NCBI RefSeq assembly: GCF_033880585.1
Contig: NZ_CP137624.1
Span: 2,267,501 to 2,331,500 of the forward strand
DNA from: Lysinibacillus louembei
GTDB lineage: Bacteria > Bacillota > Bacilli > Bacillales_A > Planococcaceae
Direction of reading: 5' to 3'
DNA: 64,000 bases
Position numbers and translations under genes: made by a program. The notes beneath the pieces are model-generated. The model was given only the letters and a program-made list of their open reading frames with translations. It did not search any database and was not told where the DNA came from. Shown piece after piece: positions 45,587 through 54,472 of this stretch. Every line of letters starts with the position of its first letter. Position 1 is the first letter of the stretch.

Positions 45587-47218
45587 TTATTTTAGCTGCT
45601 GCATATGATAAAAAATGCCCTGTTTTTTAATCAACTCATCGTAATGGTCTGCTTCTACAAGCTGATGCTCGTAGATGACAAAAATGCGGTCAAAGAGGGC
45701 GAGGGCATCAAGCTTATGTGTAATACAAATAACCGTTTGTGGCAATGTGAGTAACAACTCAGTACAGTGTGTTGTTAATGAGCTGTCTAAATGTGCGAAT
45801 GGTTCATCCAATAAATAAATGGGTGCATCGCGCAGTAAGACGCGGGCAAGTGCTAGACGCTGCTGCTCCCCACCTGATAAATTGCGCGCATTTTCCAATA
45901 CCTCTTGCTCAAGTGAAAAGGGGAGCTGCAATTGCTCTAACAGTTGCTCCATTTGTCCGGCCTCTTTCTCACTTAATAAATTTTCCTTAATTGTGCCGCT
46001 AAAGAAATGATTATGCTGTAGCATAATGCCCATTTGACCCCATAGCTGTTCATGCTGAATTTGTGCAGTATTGTCCCCATTCCATAAAATTTCTCCATTG
46101 CTTGGCTGCAAATTTTGAATTAACAGTTGGAATAAGGTCGATTTTCCAGCACCGCTTGGCCCAACAATGGCAATTTTTTCACCAGCATTAATCGTAAATG
46201 AAATATCCTGCAATGCTTGAAAATCACTATTTGGGTAGCGATAGCTGACATTATTAGCTTGCACTGTTTGCAATTGTCCTTGCGGCAAAGCTTGTGTTGA
46301 TATTGCCGCAGCATCGAATGCTGTTAAACGAACAAAGGCATCCTTTGCTTTTGCTTTATGCAAAGGGACTGTGCCAAGCGGGATTGCTACCTCAAAAACA
46401 GTTAATGCAATTAATAGTAGCATCGCTAAATAAAGCCCGTCTAAAGCCCCAGTTGTTACAAAATAAGCACCGAGAATGACGACCGCAAAGGCGGTTGATA
46501 AGGCGGTTGCTTGATTGACGAGCTGTGCCTTTAACGCCTGTTTTTCTTCGTTTTGTATATTTTGCTCAAAATCAAGGCTGAGCTGCTGTAGTGCTTGCTC
46601 TGCAGCAGGGCGTTTCCCTGCAACTGTTAAATCGGTTAAGCCGTAAAAATATTCCGTCAAGCTTTCTGTGTAGTGCTGCTGGCTTGTTATTTCTTTTGGC
46701 TTTTGCCAAAGCAACGGCAAAATTATGCTGCAGAGAATAACGCTAACAAGCAACAGCAATGTAATCCAAATTGAAAACCAAATAGTAAATAGCATTGTGC
46801 CGAAAAAAACGAGCAATGCAACGAGCGGTGGATAGGCAACGCGTAAAAAATATTGCTGTAATGTATCAACATCCTTCGTCATACGCGTTAATAAATCGCC
46901 CCCTCGGTAGCTCGAAAGTAAAGAGTGTGCATATGGCTGCAAGCTTTGGAAAAAGCGGAGGCGAATTTTTTCTAGCAACGAAAAGGTGACACGATGTGAA
47001 ATATAGCGCTCCGCATATTTGCTTGCTGATTTCGCCACACCAAATAATTTTAAAAAGGCAGTTAAAATTAAAATGATATAAAACGGTGGCAATAATGCTG
47101 CCTTGGAAATTAAAAAGCCGCTTTGTGCAAAGAGTGCTACCGCGGTTAAGCCACTGATTGTTCCAGCTAAAAGAGCTAGTAAAAAATCTTTTTTTTCACT
47201 TAAAATCATTTGCCACAC
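45587..47218 (-). CDS. cydC: Thiol reductant ABC exporter subunit CydC
   Basis: One half of the CydDC transporter, which exports thiols (cysteine/glutathione class) and is needed to assemble cytochrome bd. 543 residues: six-helix transmembrane domain (about 1-300; SGFLISKAALLPPFYIILILTAFLKLFGVAKSASKYAERY is typical CydC) and an ATPase domain with Walker A GPSGAGKST, signature LSGGEQQRLALAR and Walker B IYLLDEP. GTG at 47218 follows GAGGTG by 7-8 nt; ATG 47209 overlapping the cydD stop is the alternative. Overlaps cydD by 13 bp. Confidence 0.9.
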   Translation of the reverse strand: MWQMILSEKKDFLLALLAGTISGLTAVALFAQSGFLISKAALLPPFYIILILTAFLKLFGVAKSASKYAERYISHRVTFSLLEKIRLRFFQSLQPYAHSLLSSYRGGDLLTRMTKDVDTLQQYFLRVAYPPLVALLVFFGTMLFTIWFSIWITLLLLVSVILCSIILPLLWQKPKEITSQQHYTESLTEYFYGLTDLTVAGKRPAAEQALQQLSLDFEQNIQNEEKQALKAQLVNQATALSTAFAVVILGAYFVTTGALDGLYLAMLLLIALTVFEVAIPLGTVPLHKAKAKDAFVRLTAFDAAAISTQALPQGQLQTVQANNVSYRYPNSDFQALQDISFTINAGEKIAIVGPSGAGKSTLFQLLIQNLQPSNGEILWNGDNTAQIQHEQLWGQMGIMLQHNHFFSGTIKENLLSEKEAGQMEQLLEQLQLPFSLEQEVLENARNLSGGEQQRLALARVLLRDAPIYLLDEPFAHLDSSLTTHCTELLLTLPQTVICITHKLDALALFDRIFVIYEHQLVEADHYDELIKKQGIFYHMQQLK

Positions 47219-48843
47219 GGTGTTTCACCTCTTTTCAGTTGACCGTTCTGCACTTCATAGATTGCATCTGCATGTGCAATGCTTTCATGGCGATGTGCAA
47301 CAATAATGACAGTGCTACGATGATGGAACTGCTTAATAAGCTGATGAACGGCTTCGGCTGTTTGCACATCAAGTGCAGCAGTTGGTTCATCTAGCAATAA
47401 AATAGATGGCTGCTTTAACCATGCTCTTGCTAAAGCGATCCGCTGTTGCTCCCCACCTGATAAGCCAAGCCCACCTTCGCCAATTTTTGTGTCAAAGCCA
47501 TTGGCAAGCTGCTTAAACCATGTCATTAACTGCACTTGTTGCAATGCTTCAAGCAACTGCTTCTCTGAATAATTGCCACCCATTTGTAAATTTTCTCGCA
47601 ATGTCGTCGCAAATAAATACGGTTTTTGCGAAACGAGCATCATTTCTTGCCGCCATTGTTGCTCATCAGCTGTTGATTGGGGCTTGCCGTTGATAAGTAG
47701 CTGTCCAGTATCAGGCTTCATTAATGCTGCGAGCATATGCAAAATCGTCGTTTTGCCGTGTCCAGATGGTCCAACAATGGCGATTGTTTGTTTCGCTGGA
47801 ATCATCAAAGTGATGGGACCAATTGCTTGCTGCTCGTATTGAATCAAAGCATCCTTTAATGCGAGGGAAGGTGCTTCAGAAAAAGCTTCTGTTCCCCATG
47901 TAGGTGCACGCTTCGGCTCATGAAGTGTCTCTTGTAAAATTTCTGCCGCTGCTAGGCTACCACGTCCTGTGTGAAAGGCTGCGCCAAGCTCCTTCAATGC
48001 TTGGTAATATTCAGGTGCTAATGTTAAAACGAAAAAGGCAGGCGCAAAGGCAAGCGTTTGGAAGACAATCATGCGAAAGCCGATTTCCAGTGCAACAAGA
48101 CCGATACCAAGCGTTGTAATCAGCTCAATAAACAATGTAGAGGCAAAGGCAATTTTTAAAACGGTCAGCGTTGCGGCTGAAAATTGCTTGTTATGCTCAT
48201 TCAGCTTGAGCTCCTGCTCGCGCGCTTTGCCAAATAATTTTAATGTTTGTAAACCATAAAGCATTTCTAAAAATGTGCTGGAAAAGCGATTCATTTTCGT
48301 TAGCTGTTGTTCCGCTTTTGCCTTTGTTTGAATGCCAACTAAAATATACGTTAAAGGAATAAACGGTGCTGTAATTAACATAATAACAGCACTTGTTGGA
48401 TGCACGAAAAACAATGTGATAACAATGATTGCAGGTAGCATCAACGTTTTAATAAATTGTGGGATATATTGCGCATAATAAGCATGCAGCTCCTGTACCG
48501 TATGCTGTAAAATAGCAATTTTTTCGCCAGCAGGCTTGGCAGATGGCGTAGACCAATGTGCCAATAATTGTTGACGCACCTTCGTTTTGACGCTTCCTGC
48601 ATAGCGATTCGCAGCAAGCTGCATGAAAGCCTGTGTTGCAAGCCTCACGCAAATTGCGACAGCTAAAAGTGCCGCATAAGGCCATATCACTTCAAAGGAT
48701 GCTTTGTTGATAAAGACGCTATCCACAATTTTGACGATACTATACGCTTGCCCAATAATCGCACTAGCGAGCAGCAAGCTAAACAACATAAAAAGTGTAA
48801 TATATTTTTTTTCTGAAAATGCGAGCTGCCTGAGCCAAGCCAT
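47206..48843 (-). CDS. cydD: Thiol reductant ABC exporter subunit CydD
   Basis: The partner half-transporter of CydC. 545 residues: transmembrane domain (about 1-310) with ATQAFMQLAANRYAGSVKTKVRQQLLAHW, PLTYILVGIQTKAKAEQQLTKMNRFSSTFLEMLYGLQTLKLFG, then an ATPase domain with Walker A GPSGHGKTT, signature LGLSGGEQQRIALARAW, Walker B ILLLDEP and the H-loop VAHR. The ATG follows AAGGAGG. It is the first gene of cydDC, divergent from cydABS about 250 bp away; a REP-like repeat lies right upstream. B. subtilis has cydABCD in one direction instead. Confidence 0.92.
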   Translation of the reverse strand: MAWLRQLAFSEKKYITLFMLFSLLLASAIIGQAYSIVKIVDSVFINKASFEVIWPYAALLAVAICVRLATQAFMQLAANRYAGSVKTKVRQQLLAHWSTPSAKPAGEKIAILQHTVQELHAYYAQYIPQFIKTLMLPAIIVITLFFVHPTSAVIMLITAPFIPLTYILVGIQTKAKAEQQLTKMNRFSSTFLEMLYGLQTLKLFGKAREQELKLNEHNKQFSAATLTVLKIAFASTLFIELITTLGIGLVALEIGFRMIVFQTLAFAPAFFVLTLAPEYYQALKELGAAFHTGRGSLAAAEILQETLHEPKRAPTWGTEAFSEAPSLALKDALIQYEQQAIGPITLMIPAKQTIAIVGPSGHGKTTILHMLAALMKPDTGQLLINGKPQSTADEQQWRQEMMLVSQKPYLFATTLRENLQMGGNYSEKQLLEALQQVQLMTWFKQLANGFDTKIGEGGLGLSGGEQQRIALARAWLKQPSILLLDEPTAALDVQTAEAVHQLIKQFHHRSTVIIVAHRHESIAHADAIYEVQNGQLKRGETPCGK

Positions 48844-48857
48844 GTTGTATCCTCCTT

Positions 48858-48888
48858 AATTGTGTGGGTGCCAGGCACACACACAATT
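48858..48888 (-). repeat. REP-like dispersed repeat, copy 4 (reverse)
   Basis: Reads AATTGTGTGTG-TGCC-T-GGCACC-CACACAATT on the minus strand, the only reverse-oriented copy here. It lies 15 bp upstream of the cydD start, within the divergent cyd control region. Confidence 0.88.
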
Positions 48889-49093
48889 CTGACAATTAAC
48901 TACTATTAAGGTATACTAAGTTTGTGCTTTTTGAAAAGGAATACACTTGCAAGAATCAGCGTTTTTTGCGCTTTGTGACAAATTTCTGTATGTCGAATAT
49001 GTGAATATGTATGGAAGCAAAGTAACGACAATAGATTACGCTTATATTTAATGCTACGATGAAGGAAAAATAGGCAATAAAGGAGTGAGGGAA

Positions 49094-50428
49094 GTGGATT
49101 CTGTTTTTTGGAGTAGGGCTTTAACGGAGCTGACGCTATCGTTCCATATTATTTTTGCAACAATTGGTGTCGGTGTGCCGTTAATGATTTTAATTGCACA
49201 ATATGTAGGCTATAAGAAAAATGATATGCATTATACGATGATGGCGAGACGTTGGGCACGTGGCTTTACAATTACCGTAGCGGTTGGGGTTGTAACAGGT
49301 ACGATTATTGGCTTGCAGCTATCGTTATTATGGCCACAGTTTATGGAAATGGCAGGGCAAGTGATTGCATTACCATTATTCATGGAAACATTTGCGTTCT
49401 TCTTTGAGGCGATTTTCCTTGGCATTTATTTATATACGTGGGACCGCTTTAAAAATCCGAAATATCATATGTTGCTGCTAATTCCAGTAAGTATTGGCGC
49501 TTCGATGTCCGCTCTTTTTATTACGATTGTTAACGCTTTTATGAATGCACCGCAAGGCTTTACGGTAAAGGGTGATGCATTAATCGATATTCAGCCGTTT
49601 ATGGCGATGTTTACACCTGCGATGCCCACAAAGGTTGGGCATGTTTTAACGACAGGCTATATGACGGTTGCCTTTATTCTTGCCGCGATTGCTGCCTATA
49701 AATTATTGCGCGGTGAAAACCACGTCTATCATAAAAAAGCACTTGTTTTAACGATGAAGCTAGGCTTAATTTTTGCACTCGCTTCAGCAGTTGTTGGCGA
49801 TTTTTCTGCAAAGTATTTAGCGGAGTACCAGCCTGAAAAATTAGCTGCGGCAGAATGGCATTTTGAAACAGAAGAGGGTGCCGACTTAATTTTATTCGGT
49901 GTGCTAGATGACGGTGAAGTGAAATATGAAATTCGCTTACCGAAGCTGCTTAGCTTCTTATCGCATACCGATTTTAACGCAGAGGTAATTGGGCTCGACC
50001 AATATCCAAAGGATGAGCATCCACCCCTTATTATCCATTACTTCTTTGATACGATGGTAGGGATAGGTGTCTTTATGATTTTACTGTCTGCTGCCTTTGT
50101 GCTTGGCAAATGGAGAAGCTGGTCATGGGTTGAAGCAAGGTGGTTTAGATGGCTTATCGTGTTAGGGGGACCGCTATCCGTTATCGCCATTGAAGCGGGC
50201 TGGTGGCTTGCTGAAATGGGGCGTCAGCCATGGATTTTATACGGCATTATGCGCACATCAGAAGGGGCAACAACCGCCACAGGTGTTGAATATTTATTTA
50301 TCGCCTTTGCCGTTGTCTACTTTATTTTAGGTGTCGGCAGTATCGTTATTTTACAGCGCATGTTCAAAAATAATCCGATTGAGAAGGAATTAAATTCAAG
50401 ACAGGACGGTGAAGGCTCATGGCATTAG
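49094..50428 (+). CDS. cydA: Cytochrome bd-type menaquinol oxidase subunit I (CydA, YthA-like)
   Basis: The heme-bearing subunit of cytochrome bd oxidase, 444 residues with nine membrane helices. N-terminal ALTELTLSFHIIFATIGVGVPL includes a heme-ligand histidine. GLQLSLLWPQFMEMAG, LPLFMETFAFFFEAIFLGIYLY and the late AIEAGWWLAEMGRQPWILYG are family landmarks. The Q-loop is short, as in B. subtilis YthA rather than E. coli CydA. GTG at 49094 is chosen because GGAG is 8 nt upstream; GTG 49085 sits in that site. Operon cydA-cydB-cydS. Confidence 0.94.
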   Translation: MDSVFWSRALTELTLSFHIIFATIGVGVPLMILIAQYVGYKKNDMHYTMMARRWARGFTITVAVGVVTGTIIGLQLSLLWPQFMEMAGQVIALPLFMETFAFFFEAIFLGIYLYTWDRFKNPKYHMLLLIPVSIGASMSALFITIVNAFMNAPQGFTVKGDALIDIQPFMAMFTPAMPTKVGHVLTTGYMTVAFILAAIAAYKLLRGENHVYHKKALVLTMKLGLIFALASAVVGDFSAKYLAEYQPEKLAAAEWHFETEEGADLILFGVLDDGEVKYEIRLPKLLSFLSHTDFNAEVIGLDQYPKDEHPPLIIHYFFDTMVGIGVFMILLSAAFVLGKWRSWSWVEARWFRWLIVLGGPLSVIAIEAGWWLAEMGRQPWILYGIMRTSEGATTATGVEYLFIAFAVVYFILGVGSIVILQRMFKNNPIEKELNSRQDGEGSWH

Positions 50429-51447
50429 AAATATTAGGTATATCTGTGTTGTGGCTGTTCTTGTTCGGCTATGTGATTGTAGCGTCCATTGATTTTGGCG
50501 CAGGCTTCTTCAATGCGTATAGTTTAATTAGAGGAAATCACCAAACATTAACGAAAATTATTAAACGCTATTTATCACCAGTTTGGGAAATTACCAACGT
50601 CTTTTTAGTATTTTTCTTTGTTGGAGTTGTCGGTTTTTTCCCGCAAACTGCTTACTATTATGGAAACGTCTTAATTGTACCTGCCTCAATCGCTTTAATT
50701 TTATTGGCAATTCGAGGAAGCTATTACGCATTTGAAGCGTATAGCGGTGTTAGTGGGCATAAAGGCTACGCGCTTGCTTACGGTATTGCTGGGCTATTTA
50801 TTCCCGCAGCTTTTTCGGTCGTTTTAACCATTTCAGAAGGTGGCTTTGTTAGTATGGACAGCGGGCATCCGAAGCTAGATTATGGTGCCTTATTCGCCAG
50901 CCCTTTATCTTGGTCGATTGTGGTGCTGTCAGTTGTTGCGGTGCTGTATATCTCCGCAGTCTTTTTAACATGGTATGCGCACAAGGCTGGAGAGCGTGAG
51001 GCAACCGAAGTAATGCGAAAATATGCCTTAATTTGGGCGGGACCATTAATTGTCAGCGCATTCGGTATTATTATCGAAATGCGTCAATTAAACAATTGGC
51101 ATTATGAAAATATGTTCGATGTGTGGTGGCTCTTTGCACTATCTGGCTTATTATTTGCGGGTACAGTTTATTTCATTTATAAGCGCATTCGCTATAATTG
51201 GGCGCTCGTTTTACTTATCGTCCAATTTGCGCTTGCCTTTTTCGCATATGGCGTTTCGCATTATCCATATTTGCTCTATCCGTATTTAACGATTCACGAT
51301 AGCTTTACGAGTGAGGCAATGGCGATTGCCTTAGTCGTTGTGTTTATTGCAGGGCTTGCATTACTATTGCCTTCGCTTTACTTAGTGTTCCGCTTATTCG
51401 TATTTAATAAAGAGTATGTATCAGGCAAATCTGATCACCATGTATAG
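50419..51447 (+). CDS. cydB: Cytochrome bd-type oxidase subunit II (CydB, YthB-like)
   Basis: The heme-free partner of CydA, 342 residues, about eight membrane helices. The start block GYVIVASIDFGAGFFNAY, the later NVFLVFFFVGVVGFFPQTAYYYG and the C-terminal LTIHDSFTSEAMAIALVVVFIAGLALLLPSLYLVFRLFVF are typical of CydB. Its ATG overlaps the cydA end by 10 bp after GACGGTGAAGG. Length matches B. subtilis YthB. Confidence 0.94.
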   Translation: MALEILGISVLWLFLFGYVIVASIDFGAGFFNAYSLIRGNHQTLTKIIKRYLSPVWEITNVFLVFFFVGVVGFFPQTAYYYGNVLIVPASIALILLAIRGSYYAFEAYSGVSGHKGYALAYGIAGLFIPAAFSVVLTISEGGFVSMDSGHPKLDYGALFASPLSWSIVVLSVVAVLYISAVFLTWYAHKAGEREATEVMRKYALIWAGPLIVSAFGIIIEMRQLNNWHYENMFDVWWLFALSGLLFAGTVYFIYKRIRYNWALVLLIVQFALAFFAYGVSHYPYLLYPYLTIHDSFTSEAMAIALVVVFIAGLALLLPSLYLVFRLFVFNKEYVSGKSDHHV

Positions 51448-51458
51448 GAGGGCAAAAC

Positions 51459-51563
51459 ATGAGTAATTTTTTAATATTTGTCGCACCATTTCTCGTTGTG
51501 ATTGCATCGATTGTAGCTGCTTTTTTCGTAGCGACACGTATGAGCTGGGTGGATGAGGAATAA
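51459..51563 (+). CDS. cydS: Cytochrome bd small subunit CydS
   Basis: A 34-residue single-helix protein, MSNFLIFVAPFLVVIASIVA then AFFVATRMSWVDEE, 11 bp after cydB with a clear GGAGG 9 nt before the ATG. It closely resembles the 33-residue CydS subunit found in the Geobacillus cytochrome bd structure (FLI..AP..VV..S.VAAF.V pattern), which packs against CydA and stabilises the heme region. B. subtilis YthC occupies the same place. This tiny gene is easily missed. Confidence 0.88.
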   Translation: MSNFLIFVAPFLVVIASIVAAFFVATRMSWVDEE

Positions 51564-51597
51564 AAATAGGGGTGTTGGCTAGCCAACACCCCTATTT
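51564..51597. terminator. Bidirectional terminator between cydS and mnmM
   Basis: A perfect 17-bp-arm palindrome, AAATAGGGGTGTTGGCT and its complement, starting directly after the cydS stop and overlapping the mnmM stop. Its ends supply A/T tracts in both directions. Confidence 0.88.
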
Positions 51598-52170
51598 GTT
51601 GCCCATTTCCTTGACCTTTTCAAGCGCCACCACAAACGGTGGGCTGTTTTGCTGATTTAAAAATTCATAGCGCAAAACATGCACATGCTTTTGTGGAAGG
51701 CTGCTAACAAAGCGTAGCACCTCATCGCGTTCCTCAGCGCCACCATCATGCCCATGATAAATGACTAAGACGATAATGCCACCAACTTTTAATAATTGCA
51801 GCAAGGTTTCTAGTGCGGTAATCGTTGTGTTTGGCTTTGTAATAATGGAATGGTCACTGCCTGGTAAATAGCCGAGATTAAAAATTGCTCCTGCTACAGG
51901 CTTTGTCACATATTTGGCGATGTTTTCATGCCCATCCTTTAAAACGAGAGCTCGGTGTTCAAGGGCATTGTCCAACAGACGATGCAAAGTTGCGTCAACC
52001 GCCTCTTTTTGCACATCGAAGGCATATACATAGCCATCGTCACCAACTAAATTGGCTAAAAATAATGTGTCATGTCCGTTACCAGCTGTTGCATCAACGG
52101 CGATATCGCCTTCTTGAATCGCGTCTGTTAAAAGGCTTTGAGCATATTGTAAAACGCGTTGTAATTTCAT
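51592..52170 (-). CDS. mnmM: tRNA-modifying methyltransferase MnmM (YtqB)
   Basis: A 192-residue class I SAM methyltransferase: AVDATAGNGHDTLFLA is the SAM motif, VYAFDVQKEAVD motif II, and GAIFNLGYLPGSDHSIITKP the catalytic region typical of YtqB. In B. subtilis YtqB is reported as MnmM, which methylates nm5(s2)U at the wobble base of some tRNAs. It overlaps ytqA by 4 bp (ATGA) and follows it on the minus strand, the B. subtilis arrangement. Confidence 0.9.
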   Translation of the reverse strand: MKLQRVLQYAQSLLTDAIQEGDIAVDATAGNGHDTLFLANLVGDDGYVYAFDVQKEAVDATLHRLLDNALEHRALVLKDGHENIAKYVTKPVAGAIFNLGYLPGSDHSIITKPNTTITALETLLQLLKVGGIIVLVIYHGHDGGAEERDEVLRFVSSLPQKHVHVLRYEFLNQQNSPPFVVALEKVKEMGNK

Positions 52171-53111
52171 CTTTTCACCTCATAAAGTCTACTTTGCCAT
52201 GTGTTGCGGCGTTCTAGCTCTGCATCAATACCGTTTAACACGCTCCATTTATTGACACTCCACATCGGCCCGACCATTAAATCAATGGGTCCATCACCTG
52301 TAATACGCTGCACGACCATGTGCGGTGGTAACACTTCAAGCTGGTCAACAACGAGCTGAATATAATCTTCCTGTGTCATAAATTGCAGCAAGCCTTTTTC
52401 GTATTGCTTGACTAAAGGTGTACCTTTTAATAAATGCAGCAAATGAATTTTAATGCCTTGTACATCGAGCTTTGCTACTTCACGTGCTGTTTCGAGCATC
52501 ATATCGTATGTTTCTAAGGGCAAACCATTAATAATATGTGTGACGATGCGAATATTGTGACGACGCAGTTTTTCTACACCTTCTACATATGTTGCGTAGT
52601 CATGTGCACGATTAATTAAATTTGCCGTTTTTTCATGCACCGTCTGTAAGCCAAGCTCCACCCATAAATAGGTACGCTCATTTAATTCAGCTAAATATTC
52701 CACGACATCGTCAGGCAGACAGTCAGGGCGCGTTGCAATACTAATTCCCATGACACCTTCACAGGCGAGTGCTGCTTCAAATTTTTCCTTTAATATGGCG
52801 AGGGGCGCGTGTGTATTTGTATAGGCTTGGAAATAAGCCATCGTTAAGCCATCTTTCCATTTATGCTGCATTTTTGCTTTGATTTTTTCGAATTGAACAG
52901 GAATCGGATCCACTTTGTTACCAGCAAAATCACCGCTACCAGCAGCCGAGCAAAATGTGCAGCCTCCAAAAGCGACCGTGCCATCGCGATTTGGGCAATC
53001 AAAGCCCGCATCTAAAGCTACTTTATAAACCTTTTGTCCAAATTCATTGCGTAAATAGCGATTCCATGTATAGTAACGCTTTTCGTCAGAAGGAAAAGGG
53101 AAATTTGTCAT
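52167..53111 (-). CDS. ytqA: Radical SAM protein YtqA (TIGR01212 family)
   Basis: A 314-residue radical-SAM enzyme. The cluster motif is in ALDAGFDCPNRDGTVAFGGCTFCSAAGSGDF, an unusual C-x9-C-x2-C spacing typical of this family. FQAYTNTHAPLAILKEKFEAAL, GISIATRPDCLPDDVVEYL, WVELGLQTVHEKTANLINRAHDY and HIINGLPLET follow. YtqA is linked with tRNA wobble-uridine processing together with MnmM in B. subtilis (proposed name MnmL). ATG 53111 follows AGAGGAG; the frame extends further but has no better site. Pairs with mnmM by ATGA overlap. Confidence 0.9.
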   Translation of the reverse strand: MTNFPFPSDEKRYYTWNRYLRNEFGQKVYKVALDAGFDCPNRDGTVAFGGCTFCSAAGSGDFAGNKVDPIPVQFEKIKAKMQHKWKDGLTMAYFQAYTNTHAPLAILKEKFEAALACEGVMGISIATRPDCLPDDVVEYLAELNERTYLWVELGLQTVHEKTANLINRAHDYATYVEGVEKLRRHNIRIVTHIINGLPLETYDMMLETAREVAKLDVQGIKIHLLHLLKGTPLVKQYEKGLLQFMTQEDYIQLVVDQLEVLPPHMVVQRITGDGPIDLMVGPMWSVNKWSVLNGIDAELERRNTWQSRLYEVKR

Positions 53112-53239
53112 CGTTGTCACTCCTCTAAAAAATGATTGTAACACGCATTGACGTAGTGAAAAACTTTTTCTTGTATATTTTGCAAAAGAGGCATAGACTG
53201 ATATTTTGAATATCGAAGGAATTTGGAAGGAGAGAGGAT

Positions 53240-54412
53240 ATGCCAAGACAGGTATGGTATTTAGTCATCGGGATGTTTTTAAACACAGTAGGTAGCTCCT
53301 TTTTATGGCCTTTAAATGCTATATACATACACCATCATCTAGGAAAAACGTTAACGATTGCGGGTTTTGTGTTAATGCTCAATTCATTAGCGGCGGTCGT
53401 TGGTAATTTATTAGGTGGCTATTTGTTTGATAAAATTGGTGGCTTTAAAACAATTGTGATTGGTGTCACATTAAATATAGGCGCATTAAGCTTATTGATG
53501 TTTTGGCATGATTGGTGGCCTTACGTTATTTTGTTAACGGTTATCGGCTTTAGTGGAGGGGTAGTTTTTCCTGCAATGTATGCGTTGATAGGCGCTGCGT
53601 GGCCAGAAGGTGGGCGTAAAGCGTTCAATACGTTATTTTTATCGAATAATGTTGGGGTAGCGATTGGTCCTGCACTAGCAGGCTTTATCGCAGATATGAA
53701 TTTTGAATATGTTTTTAAAGCGAATTTCTTTACTTATTTAATTTTCTTCCTGCTCGTTGTCACAACATATAAACGCTTTGATACGAAAAGTATGGCACCG
53801 AAAAATGTTCTTACAGAAAGAGGGGGCAAGGAATCTAAGGCAGGACTTTATGCGTTATTTACTTTGTGTCTCGCTTTAGTATTATGCTGGATGTCGTATT
53901 CACAATGGAGTGCGACGATTTCTTCTTACACACAAGGCTTAGGTATGTCGCTCTCACAATATAGTGTGATTTGGACGATTAACGGCTTGCTCGTTGTCGG
54001 TTTCCAGCCAGTCATTCGTCCGCTCGTTCGACGTTGGGAGAAGAAGCTCAAGCATCAGCTCGCATTGGGACTTGTCTTAATGTCATTCTCCTTCTGTATC
54101 GTGGCGGTTGCAGAGGAATTCACAATGTTCGCGGTAGCGATGGTCATTTTAACATTAGGGGAAGTATTTTTCACACCTATTATTCCGACAATTGCTAATC
54201 AACTCGCCCCGAAAGGTCGACAAGGCTTTTACCAAGGCATTGTCAATAGTGCCACGACAATTGGACGAATGATTGGTCCACTATTTGGCGGGATGATGGT
54301 CGATATATTTGATATGCAGACATTGATGTGGAGTGTCGTTGTGCTGCTGCTCGTAGCAATTATCCCTGCATGTGCCTGGCACACAAACAATAAAGAAAAT
54401 TCAGAAAACTAA
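53240..54412 (+). CDS. yttB: MFS transporter YttB-like
   Basis: A 390-residue drug/proton-type MFS exporter with twelve helices: VGNLLGGYLFDKIGGFKTIVIG (loop 2-3 motif), FSGGVVFPAMYALIGAAWPEGGRKAFNTLFLSNNVGVAIGPALAGFIAD (motif C region). It matches the place of B. subtilis yttB near leuS, hence the tentative name. Its last residues (ACAWHTNNKENSEN) are encoded by a REP-like repeat core at 54370-54391, so the native C-terminus may have been replaced. The ATG follows GGAGAGAGG. Confidence 0.82.
   Translation: MPRQVWYLVIGMFLNTVGSSFLWPLNAIYIHHHLGKTLTIAGFVLMLNSLAAVVGNLLGGYLFDKIGGFKTIVIGVTLNIGALSLLMFWHDWWPYVILLTVIGFSGGVVFPAMYALIGAAWPEGGRKAFNTLFLSNNVGVAIGPALAGFIADMNFEYVFKANFFTYLIFFLLVVTTYKRFDTKSMAPKNVLTERGGKESKAGLYALFTLCLALVLCWMSYSQWSATISSYTQGLGMSLSQYSVIWTINGLLVVGFQPVIRPLVRRWEKKLKHQLALGLVLMSFSFCIVAVAEEFTMFAVAMVILTLGEVFFTPIIPTIANQLAPKGRQGFYQGIVNSATTIGRMIGPLFGGMMVDIFDMQTLMWSVVVLLLVAIIPACAWHTNNKENSEN
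54370..54391 (+). repeat. REP-like dispersed repeat, copy 5 (core, inside yttB)
   Basis: ATGTGCC-T-GGCACACAAACAA: the palindromic core and right flank without the upstream AATTGTGTG units. It lies in the final codons of yttB, 82 bp from the 3' end of the RAYT gene. Confidence 0.82.
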
Positions 54413-54426
54413 ATACAATTCAATCG

Positions 54427-54467
54427 AAAAGCTAGTGTCACAACGAGTGAGGACACTAGCTTTTGTT
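54427..54467 (+). terminator. Terminator of yttB
   Basis: AAAAGCTAGTGTC and GACACTAGCTTTT form a 13-bp stem with a 12-nt loop, followed by GTTAT; also suited to the convergent RAYT gene. Confidence 0.82.
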
Positions 54468-54472
54468 ATAGC

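Noticed and set aside
48687-48884. Minus-strand frame starting MCVPGTHT upstream of cydD
   Set aside because: Its start lies in the REP-like repeat, and the rest is an out-of-frame shadow of cydD.
48960-49020. Rex-like site in the cydA upstream region (TTGTGACAAATTTCTGT)
   Set aside because: Only one half matches the TTGTGAA..TTCACAA palindrome; too weak to report as an operator.
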